From Paenochrobactrum pullorum (GTDB lineage: Bacteria; Pseudomonadota; Alphaproteobacteria; Rhizobiales; Rhizobiaceae): DNA of 64,000 bases. The stretch covers positions 868,001 to 932,000 of the forward strand of contig NZ_JBHEEH010000001.1 in assembly GCF_041929845.1 (NCBI RefSeq), given 5' to 3'. The notes under the pieces are model-generated. The model was not told the origin of the DNA. It saw only the letters and a program-made list of their open reading frames with translations, and searched no databases. Made by a program: the position numbers and the translations under genes. Every line of letters begins with the position of its first letter. Within the stretch, counting starts at the first letter, position 1. Shown here in pieces: positions 16,499 through 23,822 of the stretch.

Positions 16499-16558
16499 CT
16501 AGATTATGATTGTTACAATTGCCTGCATGATGCTTTTTGCGAATAAAAGCTCGGCCAT
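16499..16558 (-). CDS. Tiny membrane peptide (19 aa), relative of 15524-15613
   Basis: A 19-residue frame, MAELLFAKSIMQAIVTIII, with GAGG eight bases before ATG. It shares the LFAxSIM...III pattern with the 29-residue peptide upstream of the nuclease, and about 50 bases of nucleotide similarity, but stops earlier at TAG. It precedes the unknown 268-residue gene by 60 bases. It may be a decayed copy. Confidence 0.35.
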   Translation of the reverse strand: MAELLFAKSIMQAIVTIII

Positions 16559-16619
16559 TATAGTAGCCTCAGATATGAGGGTACCATGTCAGATCGAAGT
16601 GAGAGGAAATTGGCATATA

Positions 16620-17249
16620 TTATGACCCTTTTCTGACTCTTTCAGAGTTAACCAATGCTTCTCCCAATCGGCCAAGGGTTTCTTTCATCGCTTGTTCTGC
16701 AGATTGAGTAAGTGATTTTGCGCCACCTTCACAAGCGAATCCGGCATCAGATTGCGAGTTACCATCGCCCGAAACTGTGGTTCCTAATAGCCTGCCGTTT
16801 TGCCCATCTACAGTAATTGAAGCAGCAATATCTACGTTGGTTTCAACGCCTGCTGACCATAAGCCTGGTACAAGGCGCAAACGTGCATTGAGATCTTCAC
16901 CGCGCACTATAATCATGCCTCTGGCATTACGTGCGCGAAGATCATTCCTATCAACTGGATGGTTTACAACCTCAAGTTCGGTGACGAGGTTTTGTAGTGT
17001 TTTTCTCACAGAACCTGAAAAGCTATTTGATAAAGCCATAGGGTAGGTGTGGGCAGAGCAATTAAAATCAGAAGGCTTGATTGATTTATCTAATTTAGAT
17101 CCATCAACGTATAAAAGATACTTGCCTGGTAATTTACCATCGTATGATGAATACACGTTGTAAGTTGCTACGCTTACTGGCTCAGCTTTATATTGGCACG
17201 CAGATAACGCTACAACTGCTGATATCGCAGCAAGACTCACTAGCTTCAT
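16620..17249 (-). CDS. Probable lipoprotein, unknown function
   Basis: A 209-residue protein with a lipoprotein signal (MKLVSLAAISAVVALSAC; Cys about 18 as lipid site). The body resembles envelope lipoproteins with a beta-rich YVDGSKL segment, a conserved NFCSAHTYP-like region (SDFNCSAHTYP) and a C-terminal AEQAMKETLGRLGEALVNSER helix. A conserved-looking DGQNGRLLGTTVSGDG segment may bind another envelope component. Start ATG 17249 has GGGGGAAA upstream; a second start twelve bases earlier is possible. No family name can be given. It stands alone between cargo genes. Confidence 0.65.
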   Translation of the reverse strand: MKLVSLAAISAVVALSACQYKAEPVSVATYNVYSSYDGKLPGKYLLYVDGSKLDKSIKPSDFNCSAHTYPMALSNSFSGSVRKTLQNLVTELEVVNHPVDRNDLRARNARGMIIVRGEDLNARLRLVPGLWSAGVETNVDIAASITVDGQNGRLLGTTVSGDGNSQSDAGFACEGGAKSLTQSAEQAMKETLGRLGEALVNSERVRKGS

Positions 17250-17348
17250 AATTTCCCCCAAGTAATAGTTTGGTAAGAAATCAAAAACACCACTGAGAGT
17301 CCAGTTATTCCAAAGTGTAATATTGGGTTATTTTATTTCCGTGGGGGT

Positions 17349-17388
17349 CCCCAGATTTGGGGAGAGCGAACCAACGCAAAATTGCGTT
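17349..17388. repeat. Two adjacent inverted repeats upstream of the lipoprotein gene
   Basis: CCCCA-GATT-TGGGG (17349-17362) is followed by AACGCAA-AA-TTGCGTT (17373-17388), a perfect 7+2+7 palindrome. They lie in the 201-base gap between the lipoprotein gene and the VOC gene. The second could terminate the VOC transcript or bind a regulator; the T-rich sequence after it is on the plus strand. Confidence 0.4.
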
Positions 17389-17450
17389 CGTTGAATTTGT
17401 TGAGTTTTTTCGAACGATTTGCCGTTAGTAACGGCGACTGATCTTTAGGT

Positions 17451-17870
17451 CTAAACTTCAATGGTTACTGAGGCCACGTTGCGCTTTGCCTCACCTTGGT
17501 AAACAGCTTCAATGTTGTTACCATCAGGGTCCAAAACGAAAGCGGCATAATATCCAGGATGGTAAGCTCGGATACCAGGAGCGCCATTGTCGCGACCACC
17601 ATGCGCTAATGCCGCCCTGTAGAAAGCATCAACCATTTCGCGATCATTCGCCTGAAAGGCCAGATGATGCCGTCCTGTCAATTCGCCCGAAGATGTGGAA
17701 CTATCAACGGAAGACACTGTAAGCTCATCGGCCAGGAAGTAACCATGATCCGTGCTGAGAACAGGTATCCCCAACACTGACATCACTGCCGAATAAAAAC
17801 TTTCGCTTGCTTGCAGATCACGCACAACTAGCTGGATATGGTCAATTAGGCGGCCACGGTGCAATTGCAT
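17451..17870 (-). CDS. VOC/glyoxalase superfamily protein
   Basis: A 139-residue single VOC domain. HIQLVVRDLQASESFY near residue 11 has the first metal-ligand His, HHLAFQANDREMVDAFY carries the second, and YYAAFVLDPDGNNIEAVYQG has the Glu ligand of the family. Such proteins isomerise or cleave small metabolites or confer resistance to antibiotics such as fosfomycin or bleomycin. The substrate cannot be told. It lies alone between minus-strand genes. It could be a chromosomal gene captured by the prophage. Confidence 0.85.
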   Translation of the reverse strand: MQLHRGRLIDHIQLVVRDLQASESFYSAVMSVLGIPVLSTDHGYFLADELTVSSVDSSTSSGELTGRHHLAFQANDREMVDAFYRAALAHGGRDNGAPGIRAYHPGYYAAFVLDPDGNNIEAVYQGEAKRNVASVTIEV

Positions 17871-18056
17871 TGGTTTGCATCTCTTTCAGTAAATGAATGT
17901 TGCGAAAACCCTAAGTAAAGTTTTGATTTTACGCCAGAGTTTTGCAATGCGACTATTTGCATAGCTATTTACTTAGCGGATTTATCGAAAATCAAATAGC
18001 TTTACGCCGAGCAATATGCTCCGATTGATCATATGAAATCCGTCAGACTTGGAAAT

Positions 18057-18290
18057 TCAATTCTGCCGATCCCTCAATCTCACACCAGCACCCGCGCCAT
18101 TCTGATCAATAAAAAGAACGCCGGCGTTTTCGAGGGCGGTGCGGATGGCGGTTATGGCTTCAGTTGAAAGCTTACGTCTATCTTTTTCAAAGTCTACTAC
18201 AGTGGATAAGCCTAATCCGGCAGCTTTGGCTAGGGTTGGTTGCGACCAGTCTAATAAGGCTCTCGCAGCTCGTGATTGTGCTGGTGTCAT
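18057..18290 (-). CDS. Helix-turn-helix regulator, repressor-like
   Basis: A 77-residue XRE-type protein: TPAQSRAARALLDWSQPTLAKAAGLGLSTVVDFEKDRRKLS is a full helix-turn-helix of the type common in Hyphomicrobiales. The C terminus (LENAGVLFIDQNGAGAGVRLRD) is the usual short dimer tail. It is divergent from a row of small plus-strand genes. Two 17-base palindromes of the form TCAACAnnnnnTGTTGA lie between, the nearer only four bases from the start codon, so autorepression and control of the small genes are likely. It may be the prophage repressor or a secondary regulator. Confidence 0.85.
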   Translation of the reverse strand: MTPAQSRAARALLDWSQPTLAKAAGLGLSTVVDFEKDRRKLSTEAITAIRTALENAGVLFIDQNGAGAGVRLRDRQN

Positions 18291-18294
18291 TTTA

Positions 18295-18349
18295 TCAACA
18301 TTTTCTGTTGACGCGGAAGTGCGTCTTGTGTATCAACATAATATGTTGA
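18295..18349. promoter_or_regulatory. Twin operator palindromes TCAACA-N5-TGTTGA
   Basis: Site 1 at 18295-18311 is TCAACA TTTTC TGTTGA. Site 2 at 18333-18349 is TCAACATA A TATGTTGA, a perfect 17-base palindrome. Their centres are 38 bases apart in the gap between the divergent HTH gene and the small-gene chain. They are the best candidates for the HTH protein's binding sites. Binding is inference. Confidence 0.7.
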
Positions 18350-18479
18350 CGATTTGGGTGCAAGTAAGAACCGGAATCATCATTAACAGATTACTAATTC
18401 CTGACGCTGGCCAACGGGTGGGCGTAACCCAATGCAACACTGCCGGTTGCCAGGAAACCCACCTTCGAGGAGACCACTA

Positions 18480-18725
18480 ATGCAGCACGTCGTGTTAGCA
18501 AGCAGCGAAGTTATGCCTTTTAGACAGTTAGAAAACGATATCTGCTTGACCAAGAATTCAGTCAGCATTTTGCAGCGTCTTATTGAAGATTCCGGAACCG
18601 ACTTAAGCCGTGAGGATATCGCGCTGATTAACTATGCCGCAGATAGCGCGCTGCGTGAGGTCGCCAGCCTGTACAGCAAATTCTATGCGGCAATGGACGC
18701 AACCAGCGTGAGGGCATCAGCATGA
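18480..18725 (+). CDS. Small accessory protein, unknown
   Basis: An 81-residue protein, MQHVVLASSEVMPFRQLEND and on, with a helical C-terminal half (REDIALINYAADSALREVASLYSKFY). SD GAGGAG lies upstream of ATG 18480; the longer frame from 18432 starts inside the leader and is rejected. It overlaps the next gene by four bases (ATGA). Likely an early gene of the prophage under the HTH regulator. No family recognised. Confidence 0.65.
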   Translation: MQHVVLASSEVMPFRQLENDICLTKNSVSILQRLIEDSGTDLSREDIALINYAADSALREVASLYSKFYAAMDATSVRASA

Positions 18726-19012
18726 GCAATATCCACGTTTATAACGCCCTTGCAGCATCCATTTCAGCCGAAGCCAAGGACATGCCTGACAATGTCCAAA
18801 ACGAGCTGCACGCGGCAGCTTGGCACCTGCGTACGGCTATCCATTTGACAAGGGCACAATCACGTACTGACCTTGAAATCAAAATCGGTCTCTGGACTGA
18901 ATTGATTGAGGATCCGGCTTGTATTCTCGATGAGCACCGCGAATTTTGGAAAACTTTTATGGAAGATTTTTCGCTTTTGATGCAGCCGAAGTCGGAGAGG
19001 CAAGCAGTATGA
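18722..19012 (+). CDS. Small accessory protein, unknown
   Basis: A 96-residue, mostly helical protein (SISAEAKDMPDNVQNELHAAAWHLRTAIHLTRAQ, then LWTELIEDPACILDEHREFWKTF). It starts in an ATGA overlap with the previous gene and ends in one with the following 30-codon gene, so three genes are translationally coupled. No family recognised. The helical pattern resembles small phage proteins that bind host factors, but this is only a guess. Confidence 0.65.
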   Translation: MSNIHVYNALAASISAEAKDMPDNVQNELHAAAWHLRTAIHLTRAQSRTDLEIKIGLWTELIEDPACILDEHREFWKTFMEDFSLLMQPKSERQAV

Positions 19013-19101
19013 CACTTGATGTGATCATAATCGCGGTTTTCATATTTGCAGCCGGAATATCTGTCGGCATTAAAATCGGCTTCTGTATTCCCAAACCATA
19101 A
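19009..19101 (+). CDS. Small membrane protein (30 aa)
   Basis: A 30-residue frame, MTLDVIIIAVFIFAAGISVG followed by IKIGFCIPKP, consisting of one transmembrane helix and a short polar tail. It starts in an ATGA overlap with the gene before it (19009-19012), which argues for translation. A small phage membrane protein is likely; its job is unknown. Confidence 0.55.
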   Translation: MTLDVIIIAVFIFAAGISVGIKIGFCIPKP

Positions 19102-19178
19102 CAGTTTTGCGCCTGCTGTCTCCTCGGCGGACGCAAGGTCGGTTGCATTTTTGACGGGATGTGACCGGCCACCCTTAA

Positions 19179-19254
19179 GCCCACGTATCGGTGCGCTCTT
19201 CTAAAGCGCCAACCGTAGAGGATTACGCCAGTTCGAATCTGGCCGTGGGCTCCA
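19179..19254 (+). ncRNA. tRNA-like element without a D arm, TCT anticodon-like loop
   Basis: The 76 bases have a perfect 7-bp acceptor stem (19179-19185 with 19244-19250), an encoded CCA (19252-19254) and a perfect T arm (GCCAG-TTCGAAT-CTGGC). A central hairpin GCGCT-CTTCTAA-AGCGC has the exact anticodon loop of tRNA-Arg(TCT). But only seven bases separate acceptor and anticodon stems, so no D arm can form, and 17 bases stand where a short variable loop is expected; CGGT before the hairpin can pair with ACCG after it. It is therefore not a normal tRNA. It may be a degenerate phage tRNA or a tRNA mimic. Confidence 0.5.
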
Positions 19255-19570
19255 TAATGCTCGCATCTGTGCCGGTTCGGCGGCTAGGGTGCGGTCTTTC
19301 CCTATGCAGTCCCTGAGGAGGATGTAAGGGAAGTGGCATCAGCCGTCCGTCCGATCTCTATAGGGCGGCTGGTGTACTCAGACACGTTCGCTGTTGGCTC
19401 GTCGCAAGCTGGCAGTGAATACCGGAAATCCGGCGCAGCTATGACGTCGCGGCAATAGGGCGATAGCTGTGGTGCATAATCCACCGACACCACCGGTGAA
19501 CTAAAAACCACCAGCTAGAGGCCAACCGTTTCCGGGGTCACCACAACATTACGGCATAGCTGGCGGACGT
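19255..19570 (+). other. Non-coding stretch with many small inverted repeats
   Basis: No credible gene is seen between the tRNA-like element and the hairpin at 19575. The stretch is GC-rich and full of short complementary pairs, for example TTCCCT with AGGGAA, AGCCG with CGGCT, and CCGGA-AA-TCCGG. It could be the structured leader of the downstream small genes or a non-coding RNA. Nothing in it is diagnostic. Confidence 0.3.
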
Positions 19571-19574
19571 ACAT

Positions 19575-19609
19575 CTAGGGGGAGGAGATACAATGTATCA
19601 AACCCCTAG
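19575..19609 (+). promoter_or_regulatory. Hairpin holding the ribosome-binding site and start of a small gene
   Basis: CTAGGGG (19575-19581) pairs perfectly with CCCCTAG (19603-19609). Inside it, GATACA-A-TGTATC (19587-19599) is a second perfect stem whose centre contains ATG 19593. The SD GGAGG (19581-19585) lies in the bulge between. The nesting suggests translational control of the 36-codon gene. Confidence 0.55.
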
Positions 19610-19703
19610 GTTCCTTCACGGGCACAACCCCGCGCAAGCGACATATGGCGGTGTGGCCGCCCTATGTCAATCACCACAAAACGCACTGGAGATACTATTA
19701 TGA
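19593..19703 (+). CDS. Small protein (36 aa) with a structured start
   Basis: A 36-residue frame, MYQTPRFLHGHNPAQATYGG and on, ending ALEILL. The SD GGAGG is seven bases from ATG 19593. Its stop overlaps the ATG of a five-codon frame (ATGA at 19700-19703), which in turn overlaps the start of the 97-residue gene at 19714. The chain of overlaps suggests it works at least as a translational lead for that gene. No family recognised. Confidence 0.5.
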   Translation: MYQTPRFLHGHNPAQATYGGVAALCQSPQNALEILL

Positions 19704-19717
19704 AAGGAATATCATGA
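19700..19717 (+). CDS. Five-codon coupling ORF
   Basis: ATG AAA GGA ATA TCA TGA lies between the 36-codon gene and the gene at 19714 and overlaps both by ATGA. It also contains AAGGA, which serves as the SD of the gene at 19714. It may be only a translational relay. Confidence 0.3.
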   Translation: MKGIS

Positions 19718-20007
19718 CCAACATTCTGATTGATGAACTACTAAAAGCGGCAGACATGCGATTTAGTATCTTAAAGACGCATAAATTTGATAAGCCAGCA
19801 CGTTATGGCGCACGCCTGTGCGAAGATCTGGCAGCTGCGAACAATAACGATCCTGAAGCCGTGAATGCATATGTGCGCTTACAGCAAGACAGCCCTGAAA
19901 AGCTGTACAGTGCACGTTTAGCTGTAATGTCGAAAATCGGTTATGGATTTGAACCCAATACGCCTGATGATGTTGTGAGGGCGATTGTGGAGAAGGCTGC
20001 GGCTTAA
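19714..20007 (+). CDS. Small accessory protein, unknown
   Basis: A 97-residue protein, MTNILIDELLKAADMRFSIL and on, with KTHKFDKPARYGARLCEDLAAANNNDPEAVNAYVRLQQDS in the middle and a C-terminal NTPDDVVRAIVEKAAA helix. The AAGGA four to eight bases upstream of ATG 19714 supports this start; the frame is open to 19645 without ribosome signals. Probably an early prophage gene. No family recognised. Confidence 0.6.
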   Translation: MTNILIDELLKAADMRFSILKTHKFDKPARYGARLCEDLAAANNNDPEAVNAYVRLQQDSPEKLYSARLAVMSKIGYGFEPNTPDDVVRAIVEKAAA

Positions 20008-20197
20008 AGCTGAAAACGAATATTGTTCTTGATATGTTCTATTTTAATATTGTAGCTTAAGCCGAACATCTCGCTTTGTAATAGTGAGATTCTATCAAAA
20101 TAAATGCCGCTTTAAAGGCAAATGATACCGACTGACCCAAAGTCAGCGGAATGATGAAACGCGTCTCATAGTGAGGCGACAACGAGGAGTATGGATT

Positions 20198-20401
20198 ATG
20201 AATCATATAAAAAGGCTGACGATTAAGGTTGAAGGACTCAAGGCCTTTATAGCTGCGGCAGAGCAGGCATTAACTGTAGGGAGTGGCGATGATTCCTCAA
20301 GAGTTGACGCTGTATCTATTGTGATGGGCGAAGCTGAAGCGTCGATGATTGAATTAAATAATATGCTCTCTGAGGCAAGGGAAGCATATGGGCTTAATTG
20401 A
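20198..20401 (+). CDS. Small accessory protein, unknown
   Basis: A 67-residue protein, MNHIKRLTIKVEGLKAFIAA and on, helical throughout (SMIELNNMLSEAREAYGLN). GAGGAG lies eight bases from ATG 20198; the ATG at 20191 is out of frame. It is the last gene before tRNA-Gln. A GGCGCA/TGCGCC hairpin without a T run follows (about 20410-20432). No family recognised. Confidence 0.55.
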   Translation: MNHIKRLTIKVEGLKAFIAAAEQALTVGSGDDSSRVDAVSIVMGEAEASMIELNNMLSEAREAYGLN

Positions 20402-20455
20402 CCCATATCGGCGCATCTTTCGGGGTGCGCCTAATCGGCTAAAACATGTTGCCCC

Positions 20456-20549
20456 ATGTCGCGCCATTGTCGCGTTCCGCTGCCGACGCATGTTGCAACA
20501 CGTTACAAATCAATACGTTATGTTGCGACAAATTTCAGTGTCTGCGACA
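20456..20549. repeat. Four TGTCGC/GCGACA hexamers beside the tRNA-Gln gene
   Basis: TGTCGC occurs at 20457-20462 and 20468-20473, and its complement GCGACA at 20525-20530 and 20544-20549; a TGTTGCAACA palindrome lies between (20491-20500). Clustered in opposed pairs next to a presumed attachment site, they could be arm-type sites for an integrase or operators. This is inference from layout. Confidence 0.35.
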
Positions 20550-20590
20550 TGAATTTTAAGGGAAATTGGAGCTAAGTCATTGATTTTATT

Positions 20591-20664
20591 TGGCTGGGGA
20601 ACCTGGATTCGAACCAAGACTAACGGAGTCAGAGTCCGTCGTTCTACCATTAAACTATTCCCCA
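20591..20664 (-). tRNA. tRNA-Gln (anticodon CTG), probable prophage attachment site
   Basis: On the minus strand the 74 bases fold as a full cloverleaf: acceptor TGGGGAA with TTCCCCA, D arm with AATGGTAG, anticodon stem ACGGA/TCCGT around loop CTCTGAC (anticodon CTG, reading CAG), T arm with GGTTCGAATCC, discriminator G and encoded CCA. Its 3' end faces the prophage region and its 5' end faces the cbb3 operon. This is the classic geometry of integration at a tRNA 3' end. The second att copy would lie left of the window. Confidence 0.95.
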
Positions 20665-20852
20665 GTATGATATGAGCAAAATCAGTATCTTAGAACTAAT
20701 TTGCCGGCAGTGTTTGATGAAAATCAACCGCTGCATCATCTGTGGCTTTCATCTAGCGAAGTGAAAGTGAGATGGCAAGTACTAATTTTAAAATAATTGC
20801 ATTCTCTATTGTTAATAGGCCGAAATTGCTGATTTTATTGGATTTTATGCAT

Positions 20853-20898
20853 AAAAAAATCGCGCAAAACTCAAATTTCAAGTGTTTGCGCGATTTTT
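20853..20898 (-). terminator. Terminator of the cco operon
   Basis: AAAAATCGCGCAAA (20855-20868) pairs over 14 bp with TTTGCGCGATTTTT (20885-20898), with A/T runs on both sides. It lies 20 bases beyond the ccoS stop, and could act in both directions. Confidence 0.85.
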
Positions 20899-20917
20899 CA
20901 GTTTTATTGAAAGCTGA

Positions 20918-21061
20918 TCAGTCTTCGTGATCAATCAGAATGCGACTCGCTGCTCCGTCCATATCCTCATATTGGCCGCTCTTGAGTGTCCAAAGAAACA
21001 TCACCAGCCACAATCCGCCCAAAAACAGCGCAATAGGTATGAGGAATAATAAGATACTCAA
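20918..21061 (-). CDS. ccoS: cbb3 oxidase maturation protein CcoS/FixS
   Basis: A 47-residue membrane protein: one transmembrane helix (LLFLIPIALFLGGLWLVMFLW) followed by TLKSGQYEDMDGAASRILID, the CcoS signature. It is needed to insert heme and copper into cytochrome cbb3. TTG 21061 overlaps the ccoI stop (TTGA), so it is coupled to ccoI; no ATG lies nearby in frame. It ends the cco operon. Confidence 0.9.
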   Translation of the reverse strand: MSILLFLIPIALFLGGLWLVMFLWTLKSGQYEDMDGAASRILIDHED

Positions 21062-23328
21062 CGATTTACAGCCTTCCAAGTGGTTGGCGCGGCCTGTAAT
21101 TTTTCATCGGCCGCTTTGATTTTCTTTGCTTCTGCTCTGCCTGCTTTTAATCGTAACGCATTACTGATCACAACAATAGAAGAAATTGACATAGCCAGTG
21201 CTGCCACCAGCGGTGTGACAAAGCCAAGCACTGCAAATGGTACAGCCAAGAAATTATAACCGATCGAAATGATGAAATTTTGACGGATCAGTTTATTGGC
21301 TTCATGTGACACAGCATGTGCAACCGGAACGGCTGCGAGGCTTTCACGCAGGAACACGAAATCGGCAGCGTTACGGCCGATATCCGCCGCAGTGGCTGGT
21401 GCCATGGAGACATGGGCTGCAACGAGGGCAGGGGCGTCATTGAGACCATCGCCGACCATCAGCACTTTGCCGCCTTCATTGCTGATTTTTTGCACCAGTT
21501 TGGCTTTATCTGCGGGCAGTACTTCGCCCTGAAAGCGCTCAATGCCGAGATATTTGGCAAGAGACTGAACAACGCCGATTTTGTCACCTGACATGATGCC
21601 AAGCTTCAGGCCGCTTTTCTTCAGCTTGTTGACCGCTTCCAGTGCATCAGCGCGCGGGCGATCTTCAAAGTTGAAGACTTGTACAATCTCGCCATTGATC
21701 GCCAGACATGTTTGCGAGCCATCTGCCGGTGTTGTTGAAACTTCATTAGAAATCCATTCGCGACGGCCAAGCTGATAAGTTGTGCCATCCTTAACAGCTT
21801 TGATGCCCGATCCCGGAACTTCTTCAATAAGCTCAAAACGTGTCGTTTGGTTTTGGGCAGCAAATTTTGTAAGTGCGCGCGATAGCGGATGCAGCGAATA
21901 AAGCGAAAGCTCTGCCGCCATTTCCAGATGTTCGGCTGGAATTTTATCCAGACCGATCAACCAAGGTTGGCCTAAGGTCAACGTTCCGGTCTTGTCGAAA
22001 ATCACATGATCAATTTCGGTCATTCGCTCCATGGCAGAACCGTCTTTGATCATGATGCCGTTTTCAAACAAGCGACGTGCAGCGATCACTTGTACAATCG
22101 GCACGGAAAGGCCAAGCGCACAAGGACAAGTGATGATGAGGGTAGAAATGCCGATATAAATCGACTTGTACCAGTCACCGCTGATGAACATCCAGATCAG
22201 GAAAGCCGAGAAGGCGGTGAGATGGACTGCAGGTGCATAAAGTTCTGCGGCGCGGTCGGCAACACGGCGATAACGGGCACGGCCACCTTCTGCCATATCC
22301 ATCAGACGTACCATTTCGGCCAGAAAGCTGTTGCTGGCTGAAGCGGTTGCCCGGATCACCAACGGGCCGGTTAGATTGAGCGTACCGGCACGGATATCGG
22401 AACCAGGACCAACCGGTACGGCCAGACTTTCACCGGTTGCAATCGAACAATCGAGTTCCGAATAGCCGTCTTCAATTTTCGCATCGACCGGTACGCGTTC
22501 GCCAGCTGCCAGAATGATCTGCATATCCGGTTTGATTTCATCAGTCGGCAGATAATTGCGCTCACCATTTTCGCTGACAACAATGGCACCGCGCGCAGCA
22601 AATTGCGAAAGGCCACGCACGGCAGAACGAGCCCGTTCGCGCATCACATGGTCAAGGGTTCGACCGATCAGCAGGAAGAACAGCAATGATACGGAAGCAT
22701 CAAAATATGCATGTTGACCACTATGAATGGTTTCATACAAGCTCATAATGAAAGCAAGCGAGATGGCTACTGAAATCGGAAAGTCCATATTCAGGCGACC
22801 GGCCTTCAGACCACGCCATGCGGATTCGTAGAAAATACGACCTGAAAAAATCATGGTCGGCAAAGCAATCAGTGCCGAAATCCAATGGAACAGATCGCGC
22901 GTTGCAGCTTCTGCACCCGACCAGACCGACACTGAAAGCAGCATGATGTTACTGCTGGCAAAACCTGCAACGGCAAGCGCAATAATAAGACGGGTCAAAA
23001 CCTCATCTTTTTCTTTGCCCAACTCAAAAATATGCGCGTCATAGCCGGCCTTGTTGATGATGTCGATCAGGGCCGGCGGGGTCGCGTCTTCATTCCAGCG
23101 TACGGTTACCCGTTTGGAAGAGAGATTGACACGGGCATATTTAACCTGTGGTTCTGCATTTAGAGCCTTTTCAACGGTCTGAATGCATAATGCGCAATGA
23201 ATACCCGGCACTGACAGATCAATTTGACGTAAGCCATCGCCGAGCTTGCGGCTTGCAAGAAGCAGCTCATCAGGTGAGTAAATCTGGCCAGCACTCAGGC
23301 TTTGAGCATTCGGGGCGCAACAGCTCAT
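21058..23328 (-). CDS. ccoI: Copper-exporting P-type ATPase CcoI/FixI for cbb3 assembly
   Basis: A 756-residue P1B-ATPase. An N-terminal heavy-metal domain (PGIHCALCIQTVEKAL, about residues 45-60) is followed by membrane helices with the TCPCALGLS copper motif near residue 400, the phosphorylation site DKTGTLT near 445, and the hinge GDGLNDAPAL near 645. CcoI supplies copper for the CuB centre of the oxidase. A short Cys-rich start (MSCCAPN) is typical. It starts in an ATGA overlap with ccoH and ends in an overlap with ccoS. Confidence 0.95.
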   Translation of the reverse strand: MSCCAPNAQSLSAGQIYSPDELLLASRKLGDGLRQIDLSVPGIHCALCIQTVEKALNAEPQVKYARVNLSSKRVTVRWNEDATPPALIDIINKAGYDAHIFELGKEKDEVLTRLIIALAVAGFASSNIMLLSVSVWSGAEAATRDLFHWISALIALPTMIFSGRIFYESAWRGLKAGRLNMDFPISVAISLAFIMSLYETIHSGQHAYFDASVSLLFFLLIGRTLDHVMRERARSAVRGLSQFAARGAIVVSENGERNYLPTDEIKPDMQIILAAGERVPVDAKIEDGYSELDCSIATGESLAVPVGPGSDIRAGTLNLTGPLVIRATASASNSFLAEMVRLMDMAEGGRARYRRVADRAAELYAPAVHLTAFSAFLIWMFISGDWYKSIYIGISTLIITCPCALGLSVPIVQVIAARRLFENGIMIKDGSAMERMTEIDHVIFDKTGTLTLGQPWLIGLDKIPAEHLEMAAELSLYSLHPLSRALTKFAAQNQTTRFELIEEVPGSGIKAVKDGTTYQLGRREWISNEVSTTPADGSQTCLAINGEIVQVFNFEDRPRADALEAVNKLKKSGLKLGIMSGDKIGVVQSLAKYLGIERFQGEVLPADKAKLVQKISNEGGKVLMVGDGLNDAPALVAAHVSMAPATAADIGRNAADFVFLRESLAAVPVAHAVSHEANKLIRQNFIISIGYNFLAVPFAVLGFVTPLVAALAMSISSIVVISNALRLKAGRAEAKKIKAADEKLQAAPTTWKAVNR

Positions 23329-23822
23329 TTATATTCACCATTAACAATGATGAAGCGACGGATTTGGCGATAAGGATCATCCAGACCTGCTTCTGCATTG
23401 ATTTCAACAATCCATGCGCCTTCGCCCAGCTCAACTTTTGATTTAAAATGCCCATCAGCAATTTTTTCGAGTTCGACAGTGGTGTCGTTCGCATCGCCAA
23501 CAGGGCGCTTGAAATGTGCAGTGGCATGTGTGGCTTCAACCGCTAGTCCCTCATTGTTGGTCAGTTGATAGCTGAATTCACCGTTTTTATAGTCAAGGAT
23601 GACTTCCCATTGCAGGGCTGCCTGTTCTTTGCCGGTAATCGCCTTTTCGTTAAACTCCTGACTAGCGACATAGGAGTTCTTGACCACCAGACCACTCCAG
23701 CTTCCGATGGCAAAATATGCCATCGTCAGGTTGACGGAAATGATCACGCCGAAGAACAGGCACATGATGCCCAACATGTGCCAACCAGTGAATCCACGGC
23801 TTGTCATGCTTTTATCAGTCAT
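23325..23822 (-). CDS. ccoH: cbb3 oxidase assembly protein CcoH/FixH
   Basis: A 165-residue membrane-anchored protein: transmembrane helix GWHMLGIMCLFFGVIISVNLTMAYFA (about residues 10-37), then a periplasmic FixH domain (SGLVVKNSYVASQEFNEK and a beta-rich body with ELGEGAWIVEINAEAG). CcoH stabilises late assembly steps of the oxidase. Its start shares one base with the ccoG stop (TGATG), so it is translated together with ccoG and ccoI. Confidence 0.92.
   Translation of the reverse strand: MTDKSMTSRGFTGWHMLGIMCLFFGVIISVNLTMAYFAIGSWSGLVVKNSYVASQEFNEKAITGKEQAALQWEVILDYKNGEFSYQLTNNEGLAVEATHATAHFKRPVGDANDTTVELEKIADGHFKSKVELGEGAWIVEINAEAGLDDPYRQIRRFIIVNGEYK

Noticed and set aside
19179..19254. 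Ordinary tRNA-Arg gene
   Set aside because: No D arm can form and the region between anticodon and T arms is too long; listed as a tRNA-like element instead.
19302..19511. 69-codon minus-strand frame in the non-coding stretch
   Set aside because: Starts at a non-ATG codon, lacks an SD and has no recognisable motif; kept as non-coding.
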